From positions 51,847-115,846 of the forward strand of contig DETK01000032.1 of assembly GCA_002361615.1 (NCBI GenBank): DNA of 64,000 nucleotides. Direction: 5' to 3'. The notes below the pieces were generated by a model, which saw nothing but the letters and a program-made list of their open reading frames with translations, did not search any database and was not told where the DNA came from. Of this stretch, positions 31,315 to 40,223 are shown piece after piece. The position numbers were made by a program, and so were the translations under genes. Origin of the DNA: Bacteroidales bacterium UBA3290. GTDB lineage: Bacteria; Bacteroidota; Bacteroidia; Bacteroidales; UBA932. Positions within the stretch are counted from its first letter, which is position 1. Every line of letters starts with the position of its first letter.

Positions 31315-33705
31315 ATGAAACTTATCCGTCGTTTCCTGATCCTGCTTTCCCTGCTCCTGCCGCTTCAGGCGGCTTATGCTCAGTACAATCCCACCCTCCA
31401 GCCTCCCCAGGTATTCCTGGGCTTCGATCTCGACGAAAGGCTGGCCGACTGGGGCGACATCACCCGCTATGTGGATTATCTTGCCGCCGCTTCCGACCGC
31501 GTGTCGGTCGAACGCTTCGGCTATACCTTCGAGCGCAGACGGTTCCTGCAGGTCTGCATCACTTCCCCTGCGAACCAGCAGCGTCTGGAGGAGATCCGGC
31601 AGGAGCATCTGAAGGTGACGGACGTGGCGGTCTCCGGGACGCTCGACCTGGACCGGATGCCGCTGGTCGTGGACCTCAGCGCGACGATCCACGGGAACGA
31701 GATTTCCGGTGCCCAAGCGCTCCTGGGCCTGATGTATCACTATGCCGCTTCGGAGGATCCTGCCGTGAAGGAGATGCTGGACAATACGGTCCTGGTCGTA
31801 GTCCCTGCCCAGAATCCCGACGGGATGAGCCGCTTCGCGACCTGGGTCAACAGCAATGCGAGCGCCCATCATTTCCTCGACAACCAGTCCCGGGAATATC
31901 ACGAGGTGTCTCCCTCTTCCCGTGCCAACCACTACTGGATGGACTGCAACCGCGACTGGCTCACCGCCCAGTATCCCGAAGGCCGCAACCTGGTGACGAT
32001 GTATGAACACTGGATGCCGAACGTGCTGCTCGACCTGCACGAGATGGGCAGCGCCCGCAACGGTTTGTACTATTTCAGCCCGGGCGATCCGAACCGTACA
32101 TATCAGTATATCCCCCAGCAGAACCAGGACCTTACCCTGACCATCAGCCAGACGACGGCCCGTTACCTGGATTCGCTCGGTGTGCCGTATTACACGGGGC
32201 GGGGATACGATGATTTCTTCATCGGCAAAGGCGCTTGTTACGGCGACATCCAGGGTTCGGTCTGCATCCTTCACGAGCTCTCTTCCTCACGCGGGCACTT
32301 GCGGGATTTCGGCGAGACAGGCATCCATAGTTTCGGCGAGACGGTCAACTGGCATGCGACGGCAGCCCGGGCCGTGGTCGATGCCTCCGTCGCCATCGCG
32401 CCGGAGCTCAAGGCCTATCAGCGGCGTTTCTTCCAGGATGCAGACCGCGCGGCGGCCGCCGATGCCGCGGGGTATGTCTTCGACGCGCGAGGCAATCGCG
32501 GCATTGCCTTCAAGTTTTTGGAAAACTTGCTGTTGCACGAGATAGCGGTCTATCCCGTCGTGGGGAAGGAAGGACAGTATTTCGTCCCGTTCCGACAAAA
32601 GCATTACTACAAGGTCAAGGGCATCTTTGAAGATATTACCGAGTTCCAGGACGACCGTTTCTACGACATCTCCACCTGGTCGCCGGCACGTGCCTATAAT
32701 CTTCAATATGAGACGGTTTCCGTAGCGCCTGCCGTGGGCGAGCGCATCCGGGCGGCCGTCCTGCCGGAAGGCGGCGTCAATGGCGGTGTCAGCCCGCTGG
32801 GATACACCTTCGAAACAGGCGGGTTTTATGTACCGCGCCTGGTCACGGCGCTGCAGCGGAAGGGCATCCGCGTTGAAGTGTCTCCCACTGGCCTGCTCGT
32901 GGTTCCTGTGGCCGGCCAGCCGCTCGACGGGCCGGCTCTGCACGAAGTCATCTCCGCGTTTGCCGCAGAATGCGCCGTCGATGTAACGGCACTTCCCGGC
33001 GGCCGTCGGAAGACGCTTGACACGTACGTGAAAGACCGTTCTTTGGTCCGGCAGCCCCGGACGGCGATCATCACGGATACCGGCGCATCCAGTCAGCAGG
33101 GCTCGCTGTGGCATATGCTCGACGAACATTATGCGATGAACCATTCCCTGGTGGATCTGGGTACCTTTGCCGGCCGGAACTTCGATATCGGACGTTATGA
33201 CGTCCTTGTCTTTTCGGGGAATGTCGCTTTGGACAAAGTGGATGCCGCAGCCTGGAAAAGGCTGGCTGACTGGGTTGAGGCCGGAGGCACGCTGATCCTC
33301 TCGGGCGAGGCCCACAAGGTCTCCGGCATGATCGGCGACGACAGCATTTCGACCGAAACGGGCAGGGGCGTCAGCGGCCTGGTCCTCCAGGCGGAGATGA
33401 TGCCGGGCAGCCCGCTTTTCTGGGGCTATCACCAGCCGGGTATCGATGTCTTCAAGGGCAATGCGACGGTGTGGACGGTCGCTTCCGACGCACAAGTGCT
33501 GCTCCGTTACGCTTCCGAGCCGTATCGTTCGGGCTATGTGACGCCCGAAAACCTGGCCCGCTTCGCCGGGGCTCCGCTCGTGGCGGGCAAGCACGAGGGC
33601 CGCGGATACATCCTCTACATCCAGGAAGACTTTGCCTACCGCGCCTATTGGCTGGGTACGAACGCCATTCTGGCGAACGCCCTGCTTTTCGGCGATAAGC
33701 TCTGA
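31315..33705 (+). CDS. Secreted M14-family zinc carboxypeptidase with C-terminal GATase-like domain
   Basis: Exported metallopeptidase of 796 residues, signal peptide at 1-22 (LILLSLLLPLQAAYA). The M14 domain binds zinc through His126 and Glu129 (ATIHGNEISG) and His242 (LLDLHEMGS). The catalytic Glu is probably Glu321 in CILHELSSSRG, and NPDGMSRF holds the substrate-binding Arg region. After residue ~600 a second domain (YDVLVFSGNVALDKV, WVEAGGTLILSGEAH) resembles a class I glutamine-amidotransferase-like fold without an evident catalytic Cys. Likely degrades peptides or cell-wall-derived fragments in the periplasm or outside. The upstream frame extension is rejected because it precedes the promoter box. 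Confidence 0.85.
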   Translation: MKLIRRFLILLSLLLPLQAAYAQYNPTLQPPQVFLGFDLDERLADWGDITRYVDYLAAASDRVSVERFGYTFERRRFLQVCITSPANQQRLEEIRQEHLKVTDVAVSGTLDLDRMPLVVDLSATIHGNEISGAQALLGLMYHYAASEDPAVKEMLDNTVLVVVPAQNPDGMSRFATWVNSNASAHHFLDNQSREYHEVSPSSRANHYWMDCNRDWLTAQYPEGRNLVTMYEHWMPNVLLDLHEMGSARNGLYYFSPGDPNRTYQYIPQQNQDLTLTISQTTARYLDSLGVPYYTGRGYDDFFIGKGACYGDIQGSVCILHELSSSRGHLRDFGETGIHSFGETVNWHATAARAVVDASVAIAPELKAYQRRFFQDADRAAAADAAGYVFDARGNRGIAFKFLENLLLHEIAVYPVVGKEGQYFVPFRQKHYYKVKGIFEDITEFQDDRFYDISTWSPARAYNLQYETVSVAPAVGERIRAAVLPEGGVNGGVSPLGYTFETGGFYVPRLVTALQRKGIRVEVSPTGLLVVPVAGQPLDGPALHEVISAFAAECAVDVTALPGGRRKTLDTYVKDRSLVRQPRTAIITDTGASSQQGSLWHMLDEHYAMNHSLVDLGTFAGRNFDIGRYDVLVFSGNVALDKVDAAAWKRLADWVEAGGTLILSGEAHKVSGMIGDDSISTETGRGVSGLVLQAEMMPGSPLFWGYHQPGIDVFKGNATVWTVASDAQVLLRYASEPYRSGYVTPENLARFAGAPLVAGKHEGRGYILYIQEDFAYRAYWLGTNAILANALLFGDKL

Positions 33706-33714
33706 TAGACAGTC

Positions 33715-33736
33715 GCCTGCCGCACGCGTGGCAGGC
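33715..33736. terminator. Hairpin between convergent genes
   Basis: GCCTGCC, 8-base loop, GGCAGGC between the M14 gene and the convergent helicase gene. There is no T-run, so the terminator call is weak. Confidence 0.45.
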
Positions 33737-33741
33737 TCACC

Positions 33742-36138
33742 CTAGCGGGCGATCCTCAGTTTGGCGAATTTGAGCAGAAGGGTTTTCTGACCGCCCGTTT
33801 CGAAATCCACGACCGCTTTCCGGTTGGGTCCGTCGCCTTCCAGCGACAGGATCGTGCCGTATCCGAAGCGGTCGTGCTCGACGCGCTGGCCGACACGCAG
33901 GTCGGCGATGGGCGAGGGGCTGAATCCCGGACTCGGCGTGTGAGCGGGCGGGGGCGGCGTCGGCCGGACGGGACGTTGTTGCGGCGGGACCGGGCGTTGT
34001 GACGGGGAAGGACGCTGCGTCATGGACGGGCGTCTGAAAGTTTCAAAGTCCGACTGGCGGAAGCGGGTCTGCGGGAAAGGATCGTAGCGGTTGTTGTCGG
34101 TGTCCGGCTCGACGGCATAGTACTTCCGGTCGATTTCCTTCAGGAAACGGGAAGGGCGGGTCGTCTCGGAGGAACCCCATTTGCGACGGTTCTGGGCGTA
34201 GGACACCGTGACGGCTTTCTCGGCACGGGTAATGGCCACGTAGAAGAGGCGCCGCTCTTCCTCGATCTTGTCGGGGGTGTCGTTCATGCTTTCCGAGGGG
34301 AAGAGGTTCTCCTCCATGCCGGCGATATAGACATAGGGAAACTCCAGGCCTTTGGCCGCGTGGACGGTCATCAGCACGATCTTGTTGGTCTGGTCGCGGT
34401 CGGGGTCCTGCGTGTCGTCTTTTTCCGCCTCGCTCAGCATATAGATGTTTTCCAGATAGTCGCCCAGCGTGACGACGCCCTGGACGGGTGCTTCTCCGTC
34501 TTCCGAGAGGATCTGCCGCATCTCGCTTTCTTCCTCACTGTATTCCTTGATGCTGTTGAAGAGTTCCTCCACGTTTTCGAAACGGGCGAGTCCTTCCGGC
34601 GTGTTTTCGTTCTTGAGGGCGGCAAGATAGCCGGACACCTGGCCGATTTCCAGGGCCAGTTCGTAGCAATCCGCTTTCTCCGTCTTTTCCGACAGGGGTT
34701 CCATCAAGGCGACGAATTCGCGCAGCTTCTTGATGGCAGCGTCTTTGAGCCCTGCGGCGTAAAGCTTTTCGTTTTCGAGCAGCGGGGCGTTGTAGAGCGG
34801 ACAGCGGGCCGTGGCTGCGGCCACGGCGAGCCGTTCGATGCTGGTGTCGCCGATGCCGCGGGCGGGCACGTTGACCACCCGGCGGAACGATTCATCGTCT
34901 CTCGGATTGACCGCCAGCTTGAAATAGGCCAGCATGTCTTTGATCTCGGCCCGCTCGTAGAAAGCGTGGCCGCCGTAGATGCGGAAGGGGAGGTTGCGTT
35001 TGCGCAGCGCCTCCTCGAAGGCGCGCGACTGGGCGTTGGTGCGGTAGAGGATGGCGAAGGCGTCGTAGGAAGCCTTGTCGGCGTAGATCCGTTCGACGAT
35101 GGAGGAAGCGATCAGATGCGCCTCTTCGCTTTCGGTGTAGGCCTTGATCACGCCGATCTTCTCGCCGACGCCCGCCCGGGAGAAGCACTCCTTGCGGAGC
35201 CGCCTCTCATTGTGGGCGATCAGGCTGTTGGCGGCGGCCACGATGGTCTGCGTGGAGCGGTAGTTCTGTTCCAGCCGGAACTCTTTCGCTTCCGGATAGT
35301 CTTTCTTGAAACGGAGGATGTTCTCGATGCGGGCGCCGCGGAAACCGTAGATGCTCTGCGAATCGTCGCCTACCACGCAGATGTTGTGATGCGGCTCTGC
35401 CAGACGGCGCAGGATCATGTACTGGGCGTGATTGGTGTCCTGGTATTCGTCCACGAGGATATAGCGGAAGCGGGATGCAATGTCCCGGCAGGCCTCGGGG
35501 AAGCGGGCGAGCAGGATGTTCATCTGCAGCAGGATGTCGTCGAAATCCATGGCCCCGGCGGCCCGGCATTTCTCCTGATAGCGCTGGTAGACGTCGGCCA
35601 GGCGGGGCCGGCGGGCGATGCGGTCGCGCTCCATGTTCTCGACATTGGCGCGGTAGCCGGCGACGGTGACCAGGCTGTTCTTTGCCATCGAGATGATGCT
35701 CTGCACCACGGCGGGCTTGTAGTTCTTGTCGTCCAGCTCCAACTCCTTGATGCACTGCTTGATCACACTGCGGGAATCGGTCTGGTCGTAGATGGTGAAG
35801 TGCTCGGGATAGCCGAGTTGGGAAGCATATTCGCGCAGGAAGCGGATGAAGACCGAATGGAAGGTGCCCATCTGGATCCAGCGGGCCTTCCGGTCTCCGA
35901 CCAGAAGCGCCACGCGCTCCTTCATCTCACCGGCCGCCTTTTTTGTAAAAGTAAGGGCCAGCACCTGGCCGGGCCCGCAGTCTCCTTCCAGAATGTGTGC
36001 GACCCGGCAGGTCAGCACCCTCGTCTTCCCGCTGCCGGCCCCCGCAATGATCAGCGAAGGCCCCTCCGTACATTCCACAGCGGCTTTCTGCGCGCTGTTC
36101 AACCCCTCGAACAGGTCCGTTTGCGAATTGTTCATCAT
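33742..36138 (-). CDS. PcrA/UvrD-type ATP-dependent DNA helicase
   Basis: Superfamily 1A 3'-5' helicase of 798 residues acting in nucleotide excision and mismatch repair or replication-fork clearance. Walker A is AGAGSGKTR, Walker B/motif II is LVDEYQDTN, motif V is VMTVHAAKGLEF-like (VHAAKGLEFPYVYI) and motif VI is VAITRAEKAV. A proline-rich linker (about 700-745) leads to the C-terminal Tudor-like RNAP-binding domain typical of PcrA (VGQRVEHDRFGYGTILSLEG). Two in-frame ATGs sit at 36138 and 36135. A -7 box ends four bases before the first, so a leaderless start is possible. Confidence 0.93.
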   Translation of the reverse strand: MMNNSQTDLFEGLNSAQKAAVECTEGPSLIIAGAGSGKTRVLTCRVAHILEGDCGPGQVLALTFTKKAAGEMKERVALLVGDRKARWIQMGTFHSVFIRFLREYASQLGYPEHFTIYDQTDSRSVIKQCIKELELDDKNYKPAVVQSIISMAKNSLVTVAGYRANVENMERDRIARRPRLADVYQRYQEKCRAAGAMDFDDILLQMNILLARFPEACRDIASRFRYILVDEYQDTNHAQYMILRRLAEPHHNICVVGDDSQSIYGFRGARIENILRFKKDYPEAKEFRLEQNYRSTQTIVAAANSLIAHNERRLRKECFSRAGVGEKIGVIKAYTESEEAHLIASSIVERIYADKASYDAFAILYRTNAQSRAFEEALRKRNLPFRIYGGHAFYERAEIKDMLAYFKLAVNPRDDESFRRVVNVPARGIGDTSIERLAVAAATARCPLYNAPLLENEKLYAAGLKDAAIKKLREFVALMEPLSEKTEKADCYELALEIGQVSGYLAALKNENTPEGLARFENVEELFNSIKEYSEEESEMRQILSEDGEAPVQGVVTLGDYLENIYMLSEAEKDDTQDPDRDQTNKIVLMTVHAAKGLEFPYVYIAGMEENLFPSESMNDTPDKIEEERRLFYVAITRAEKAVTVSYAQNRRKWGSSETTRPSRFLKEIDRKYYAVEPDTDNNRYDPFPQTRFRQSDFETFRRPSMTQRPSPSQRPVPPQQRPVRPTPPPPAHTPSPGFSPSPIADLRVGQRVEHDRFGYGTILSLEGDGPNRKAVVDFETGGQKTLLLKFAKLRIAR

Positions 36139-36142
36139 AGTG

Positions 36143-36150
36143 CAAAAATA
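36143..36150 (-). promoter_or_regulatory. -7 box (TATTTTTG) of the helicase gene
   Basis: TATTTTTG followed by CACT and the ATG: the same sequence and four-base spacing as at guaA, implying transcription starting at the start codon. Confidence 0.65.
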
Positions 36151-36176
36151 TACTTTTTTTAGTGACTTTTTATAGG

Positions 36177-36184
36177 TAACTTTG
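36177..36184 (+). promoter_or_regulatory. -7 box (TAACTTTG) of nqrABCDEF
   Basis: TAACTTTG lies 41 bases before the nqrA ATG in an AT-rich leader; the only such box found ahead of the six-gene operon. Confidence 0.7.
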
Positions 36185-36225
36185 CGGGATAAATGTAAAA
36201 TATTTATAATTAACCAAATAATTTC

Positions 36226-37572
36226 ATGTCAGATCAAATCAGATTGAAAAAGGGGCTGGACCTCCCCATTTCGGGAGCCGCCCTTGCTGAGGTGACGGCA
36301 CGCGTCACCCCGGATCTGGTAGCGGTCAAGCCGACCGATTTCCGCGGTATGGTTCCCCGTCTGCTGGTGAAGGAGGGCGACAGCGTGATGGCCGGAACGC
36401 CCCTGTTTGCCGACAAGAAGAACCCCGGGATGGTGTTCTGCTCGCCGGTCAGCGGCACGGTCGATGCCGTCGTGCGCGGCGACAAGCGCAAGCTCCTGGC
36501 TGTCCGCATCAAGGCGGACGGACGGGGCGAAGCCGTCCGCTTCGACGTTCCGAAAATCGCCTCGCTCGACAAGGAAGGGATGACGGAACTGCTGCTCCGC
36601 AGCGGTTTGTGGCCCTGCCTCAAGCAGCGTCCTTTCGGCACGGTGGCCGATCCCGCCGCCGCGCCCAAGGCCATCTTCATTTCCGGTATGAACACCGCTC
36701 CGCTCGGCCCCGATCCCGAGTTCGCGCTCAAGGACGACTTTGCGGCCCTCCAGGCAGGCGTCGACGCACTGGGCAAACTCACCCGCGGCGGCGTCCATCT
36801 GTCGCTTGCCGCCCGCAGCTTCGCCGGCGGTGAGCTGCACAAACTCACCGGCGTGGTCTTCCACCAGTTCGAAGGCCCGCATCCGGCCGGCAACGTCGGT
36901 GTCCAGATCAACCACATCAGCCCCATCAACAAGGGTGAAGTGGTCTGGACGGTCGACCTCCACCTGGTGGCCGTCATCGGACGCTTCTTCCTCAAGGGCG
37001 TCTACGACACCCGCCGTATCATCACCGTGGCAGGCCCCGCCGCCGTCAAACCCTCGTACGTCGAGGTTCCCGCCGGCGTTTGCATGTCCTCCCTCGCGTC
37101 TTATTTCGAGCAGGGCAATGTCCGCGTCGTCAGCGGCGACGTGCTCAGCGGTGAAGCGGTCGGACGCGACGGTTTCCTGGGCTTCTACCACAATCAGGTG
37201 AGCGTGCTCCAGGAAGGCGACTACTACGAGATGTTCGGCTGGATCAATCCTTTCCGCAGCAAGAAGTTCTCCGTCTCGCGCGCCTATCCGGCCTTCCTGC
37301 GTCGCAAGAAATATGACATGGATACCAACGAGAACGGCGGCGAACGCCCGTTCCTGATGAATGACGTCTACAATAAGGTGCTCCCGATGGACATCTATCC
37401 GCTCTACCTGTTCAAGGCCTGCCTGGCCGGTGATCCGGACAAGATGGAGCAGCTGGGCATCTACGAGGTGATCGAGGAAGACGTGGCCCTCTGCGAATAC
37501 GTCTGCCCTTCGAAAGTCGAAATCCAGAACATCATCCGTGGCGGCATCGAGCTGATGATGAAAGAAATGTAA
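36226..37572 (+). CDS. nqrA: Na+-translocating NADH-quinone reductase subunit A
   Basis: Peripheral cytoplasmic subunit of the sodium-pumping NQR complex, 448 residues, thought to take part in quinone binding. The N-terminus IRLKKGLDLPISGAA is diagnostic of NqrA, followed by the barrel-sandwich region GDSVMAGTPLFADKK. The C-terminal Cys-containing segment (EDVALCEYVCPSKVEIQNIIRGG) is also typical. First gene of a complete operon; nqrB starts 13 bases downstream behind a strong AGGAGG sequence. The complex oxidises NADH, reduces menaquinone and exports Na+. Confidence 0.96.
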   Translation: MSDQIRLKKGLDLPISGAALAEVTARVTPDLVAVKPTDFRGMVPRLLVKEGDSVMAGTPLFADKKNPGMVFCSPVSGTVDAVVRGDKRKLLAVRIKADGRGEAVRFDVPKIASLDKEGMTELLLRSGLWPCLKQRPFGTVADPAAAPKAIFISGMNTAPLGPDPEFALKDDFAALQAGVDALGKLTRGGVHLSLAARSFAGGELHKLTGVVFHQFEGPHPAGNVGVQINHISPINKGEVVWTVDLHLVAVIGRFFLKGVYDTRRIITVAGPAAVKPSYVEVPAGVCMSSLASYFEQGNVRVVSGDVLSGEAVGRDGFLGFYHNQVSVLQEGDYYEMFGWINPFRSKKFSVSRAYPAFLRRKKYDMDTNENGGERPFLMNDVYNKVLPMDIYPLYLFKACLAGDPDKMEQLGIYEVIEEDVALCEYVCPSKVEIQNIIRGGIELMMKEM

Positions 37573-37577
37573 GGAGG
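37572..37577 (+). promoter_or_regulatory. Consensus Shine-Dalgarno before nqrB
   Basis: AGGAGG 8 bases before the nqrB ATG. Such strong matches are uncommon in Bacteroidota, which mostly rely on A-rich leaders; nqrD (39584-39589) and nqrF (40842-40847) have the same sequence. Confidence 0.8.
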
Positions 37578-37585
37578 AAACACGC

Positions 37586-38761
37586 ATGGCAAAGAATTTT
37601 TTTGACAAGATCCGGCCGACCTTTTCCGAAGGTGGGAAACTGAGTTGGCTCCATTCCTCGTTCGATGCGTTCGAGACCTTCTTCTTCGTCCCCAACCGCG
37701 TCACCCGCAAGGGCGGCACGCACGTGAAGGACTGTGTCGACCTGAAGCGCCTGCTGATCATCGTCGTCCTGGCGATGGTCCCGGCCCTGCTCTTCGGCAT
37801 CTGGAACCTCGGCGAGCAGCACAGCATCGTCTTCGGCCTCGGCTGGGGCTTCTGGCAGAAAGTGTGGTATGGCTTCGTGAAGATCATCCCGCTCTATCTG
37901 ATCTCTTACATCGTCGGCCTCGGCATCGAGTTCGCTTCCGCCCAGATGAAGGGCCACGAGGTGAGCGAGGGCTACCTGGTGAGCGGTTTCATCATCCCGC
38001 TCATCGTCCCGGTCGACGTTCCCTGGTGGATGCTCGCCATCGCCGTGGCTTTCGCCGTGATCATCGGCAAGGAAGTCTTCGGCGGTACCGGCATGAATAT
38101 CTGGAACCCCGCGCTGCTGGCGCGTGCCTTCCTGTTCTTCTCCTATCCGAGCAAGATGTCGGGTGACTCGGTCTGGGTGGGTGGCCTGAGCAAGGCCCTC
38201 GCCGGCGGAACGCCCTGGAAGGGCGGGGAAGTGGTCGATGCCCTTTCGGGCGCCACGCCGCTCTCGCACGCTTCGCTCGACGGACTCTCCGCAGCCGGCA
38301 CCAGTGCCTGGAACCTCTTCCTGGGCAACATTCCGGGTGCAGTGGGTGAGACCTCTGTGATCGCCATCCTCATCGGTGCGCTGATCCTTATCTGCACGGG
38401 TGTGGCCAGCTGGAAAATCATGTGCTCCTCCGTGCTCGGTGCCCTGTTCGTGGGCTGGCTCGGTACGGTGGGCGGCGTGACCGACATCCCGTGCTGGGAG
38501 CAGCTGCTGATGGGCGGCTTCGCCTTCGGTACCGTGTTCATGGCCACCGACCCGGTGACCAGCGCGCAGACCGAGACCGGCAAGTGGATCTATGGTTTCC
38601 TGATCGGCGCCCTCTGCATCACGGTGCGTCTCTTCAACCCGGGCTATCCCGAGGGTATGATGCTCGCGATCCTGCTGATGAATACCTTTGCACCGCTGAT
38701 CGACCATTACGTGGTCAGCGCCAACATCAACCGCCGGCTCAAGCGGGCTAAAACCGTATAG
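37586..38761 (+). CDS. nqrB: Na+-translocating NADH-quinone reductase subunit B
   Basis: Membrane subunit of 391 residues with about ten helices; forms part of the Na+ path and carries covalent FMN and riboflavin. The flavinylation motif DALSGAT places FMN on Thr224. The N-terminal amphipathic region and FETFFFVPNRVTRKGGTHVKD are family-typical. The flavin transferase ApbE needed for FMN attachment is not encoded in this window. nqrC starts 2 bases after the stop. Confidence 0.96.
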   Translation: MAKNFFDKIRPTFSEGGKLSWLHSSFDAFETFFFVPNRVTRKGGTHVKDCVDLKRLLIIVVLAMVPALLFGIWNLGEQHSIVFGLGWGFWQKVWYGFVKIIPLYLISYIVGLGIEFASAQMKGHEVSEGYLVSGFIIPLIVPVDVPWWMLAIAVAFAVIIGKEVFGGTGMNIWNPALLARAFLFFSYPSKMSGDSVWVGGLSKALAGGTPWKGGEVVDALSGATPLSHASLDGLSAAGTSAWNLFLGNIPGAVGETSVIAILIGALILICTGVASWKIMCSSVLGALFVGWLGTVGGVTDIPCWEQLLMGGFAFGTVFMATDPVTSAQTETGKWIYGFLIGALCITVRLFNPGYPEGMMLAILLMNTFAPLIDHYVVSANINRRLKRAKTV

Positions 38762-38763
38762 AG

Positions 38764-39594
38764 ATGAATACCAACAACAACGTATATACCATCGTCTACA
38801 CGACCATCATCGTCGTCGTAGCGGCCGCCATCCTGGCCATTGCCGCGATGGCGCTCAAGCCCAAGCAGGACGCCAACATCAAGGCCGAGACCATCAGCCA
38901 GATGCTGACGGCCGCCGGCTTCGCGAGCAAGGAAGACCTGGCCAAGCAAGGCAACGACCAGGTCCTTGCCATGTACAGTGCCAACATCAAGAACGCTTTC
39001 CTGATCGACGCCGAGGGCAACAAGACCGGCGAACTCGAGACGGAAGGTTCCATCGAGCTGCAGGACAACCTGAAGCAGGAGAACAAGAACATCGCCTCCG
39101 GCAATCCTTCGCTTCCCGTATACGTCTTTGAAAAGGACGGAGCGGAGGTCAATGTGATCCCGTGCTACGGTGCCGGCCTCTGGGGCCCGATCTGGGGCTA
39201 CATCGCCTTCAACGCCGACTGCACCGAGATCCTGGGTGCCTACTTCGACCACGAAAGCGAAACGCCGGGTCTGGGCGCCAAGATCAAGGACGAGGCCTGG
39301 TTCCGTGAACAGTTCAAGGGAAAGAAGGTCAACTTCTCCAAACCCGATGACGCTTTCAACATCGTCAAAGGGGGTGCACCGGCCGGCGATGACTCCGCCG
39401 TCGATGCCATCACCGGCGCAACGATGACCTGCAACGGTCTGGATGCAGCGCTCGACACCTGGTTCAAGGCCTACATTCCCTTCCTGCAGAAGAAGGCCGG
39501 CTCTGCCGCCGGAGATGCCTGCTGTGAAGACGGCTGCTGCGAAGAGGGCTGCGACCATGAACACAACCACGAACACAATCATCAGGAGGGTTAA
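38764..39594 (+). CDS. nqrC: Na+-translocating NADH-quinone reductase subunit C, with Cys/His-rich tail
   Basis: Subunit C of NQR, 276 residues: one N-terminal membrane helix (about 8-30) and a periplasmic FMN-binding domain. The flavinylation motif DAITGAT places FMN on Thr220. After residue 245 the protein continues into an atypical tail with Cys253, 254, 258, 259 and 263, then five alternating His at 265, 267, 269, 271 and 273, interspersed with Asp and Glu. This looks like a metal-binding extension and is not part of the NqrC proteins I remember. It would lie on the periplasmic side. nqrD starts 3 bases later, and its AGGAGG lies within the last codons of nqrC. Confidence 0.95.
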   Translation: MNTNNNVYTIVYTTIIVVVAAAILAIAAMALKPKQDANIKAETISQMLTAAGFASKEDLAKQGNDQVLAMYSANIKNAFLIDAEGNKTGELETEGSIELQDNLKQENKNIASGNPSLPVYVFEKDGAEVNVIPCYGAGLWGPIWGYIAFNADCTEILGAYFDHESETPGLGAKIKDEAWFREQFKGKKVNFSKPDDAFNIVKGGAPAGDDSAVDAITGATMTCNGLDAALDTWFKAYIPFLQKKAGSAAGDACCEDGCCEEGCDHEHNHEHNHQEG

Positions 39595-39597
39595 GCC

Positions 39598-40203
39598 ATG
39601 AATGAAGATCTCAAGAAAACCTTGTTGAACCCGATTTTCAAGGGCAACCCGATCACGGTCCTCGTGCTCGGTATCTGCTCCTCGCTGGCCGTTACGGTCC
39701 AGCTCAAGGGTGCCTGCGTGATGGCCCTCTCGGTCATCATCGTCACCGGCCTCTCGAGTTTCGTGGTTTCCCTGCTCCGCAACTCGATTCCGAACCGCGT
39801 CCGCATCATCGTGCAGCTGGTCGTGGTCGCCATGATGGTGATCCTCGTCGACCAGGTGCTCAAGGCCTACGCCTATTCCATCGACAAACAGCTTTCGGTC
39901 TACATCGGCCTGATCATCACCAACTGTATCGTGATGGGCCGCATCGAGGCCTTCGCGCTTGGCAACAAGCCGATTCCCTCGCTGCTCGACGGTCTGGCCA
40001 ACGGCGCCGGCTACGGCATGATCCTGATCATCGTGGCCTTCTTCCGTGAACTGCTCGGAAGCGGCACGCTCTTCGGCCTGCGCGTCCTGCCCGCAAGCTA
40101 TGTTCCCAACAACCTGGTGATCCTTCCTCCGATGGCGCTGATCATCCTGGGCTGCATCGTCTGGGTCCAGCGTTCCATCCAGAAGGACCTGCAGGAGAAA
40201 TAA
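39598..40203 (+). CDS. nqrD: Na+-translocating NADH-quinone reductase subunit D
   Basis: Integral membrane subunit of 201 residues with six helices, homologous to RnfE and to NqrE. The NqrD/E pair binds an intramembrane [2Fe-2S] cluster. Motifs seen: NPITVLVLGICSSLAVTVQLK and ITNCIVMGRIEAFAL, the latter containing the cluster-region Cys. AGGAGG precedes the ATG by 8 bases. nqrE follows after 20 bases. Confidence 0.95.
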   Translation: MNEDLKKTLLNPIFKGNPITVLVLGICSSLAVTVQLKGACVMALSVIIVTGLSSFVVSLLRNSIPNRVRIIVQLVVVAMMVILVDQVLKAYAYSIDKQLSVYIGLIITNCIVMGRIEAFALGNKPIPSLLDGLANGAGYGMILIIVAFFRELLGSGTLFGLRVLPASYVPNNLVILPPMALIILGCIVWVQRSIQKDLQEK

Positions 40204-40223
40204 CACCTTAACTCAAATCGATC

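Noticed and set aside
34360..36162. Long open frames antisense to the helicase gene (also 7410-9293 opposite the phosphotransferase, 19418-21268 opposite the barrel gene and 36229-37887 opposite nqrA)
   Set aside because: Composition shadows of well-supported genes, with low-complexity His/Val/Gly-rich translations and no recognisable motifs.
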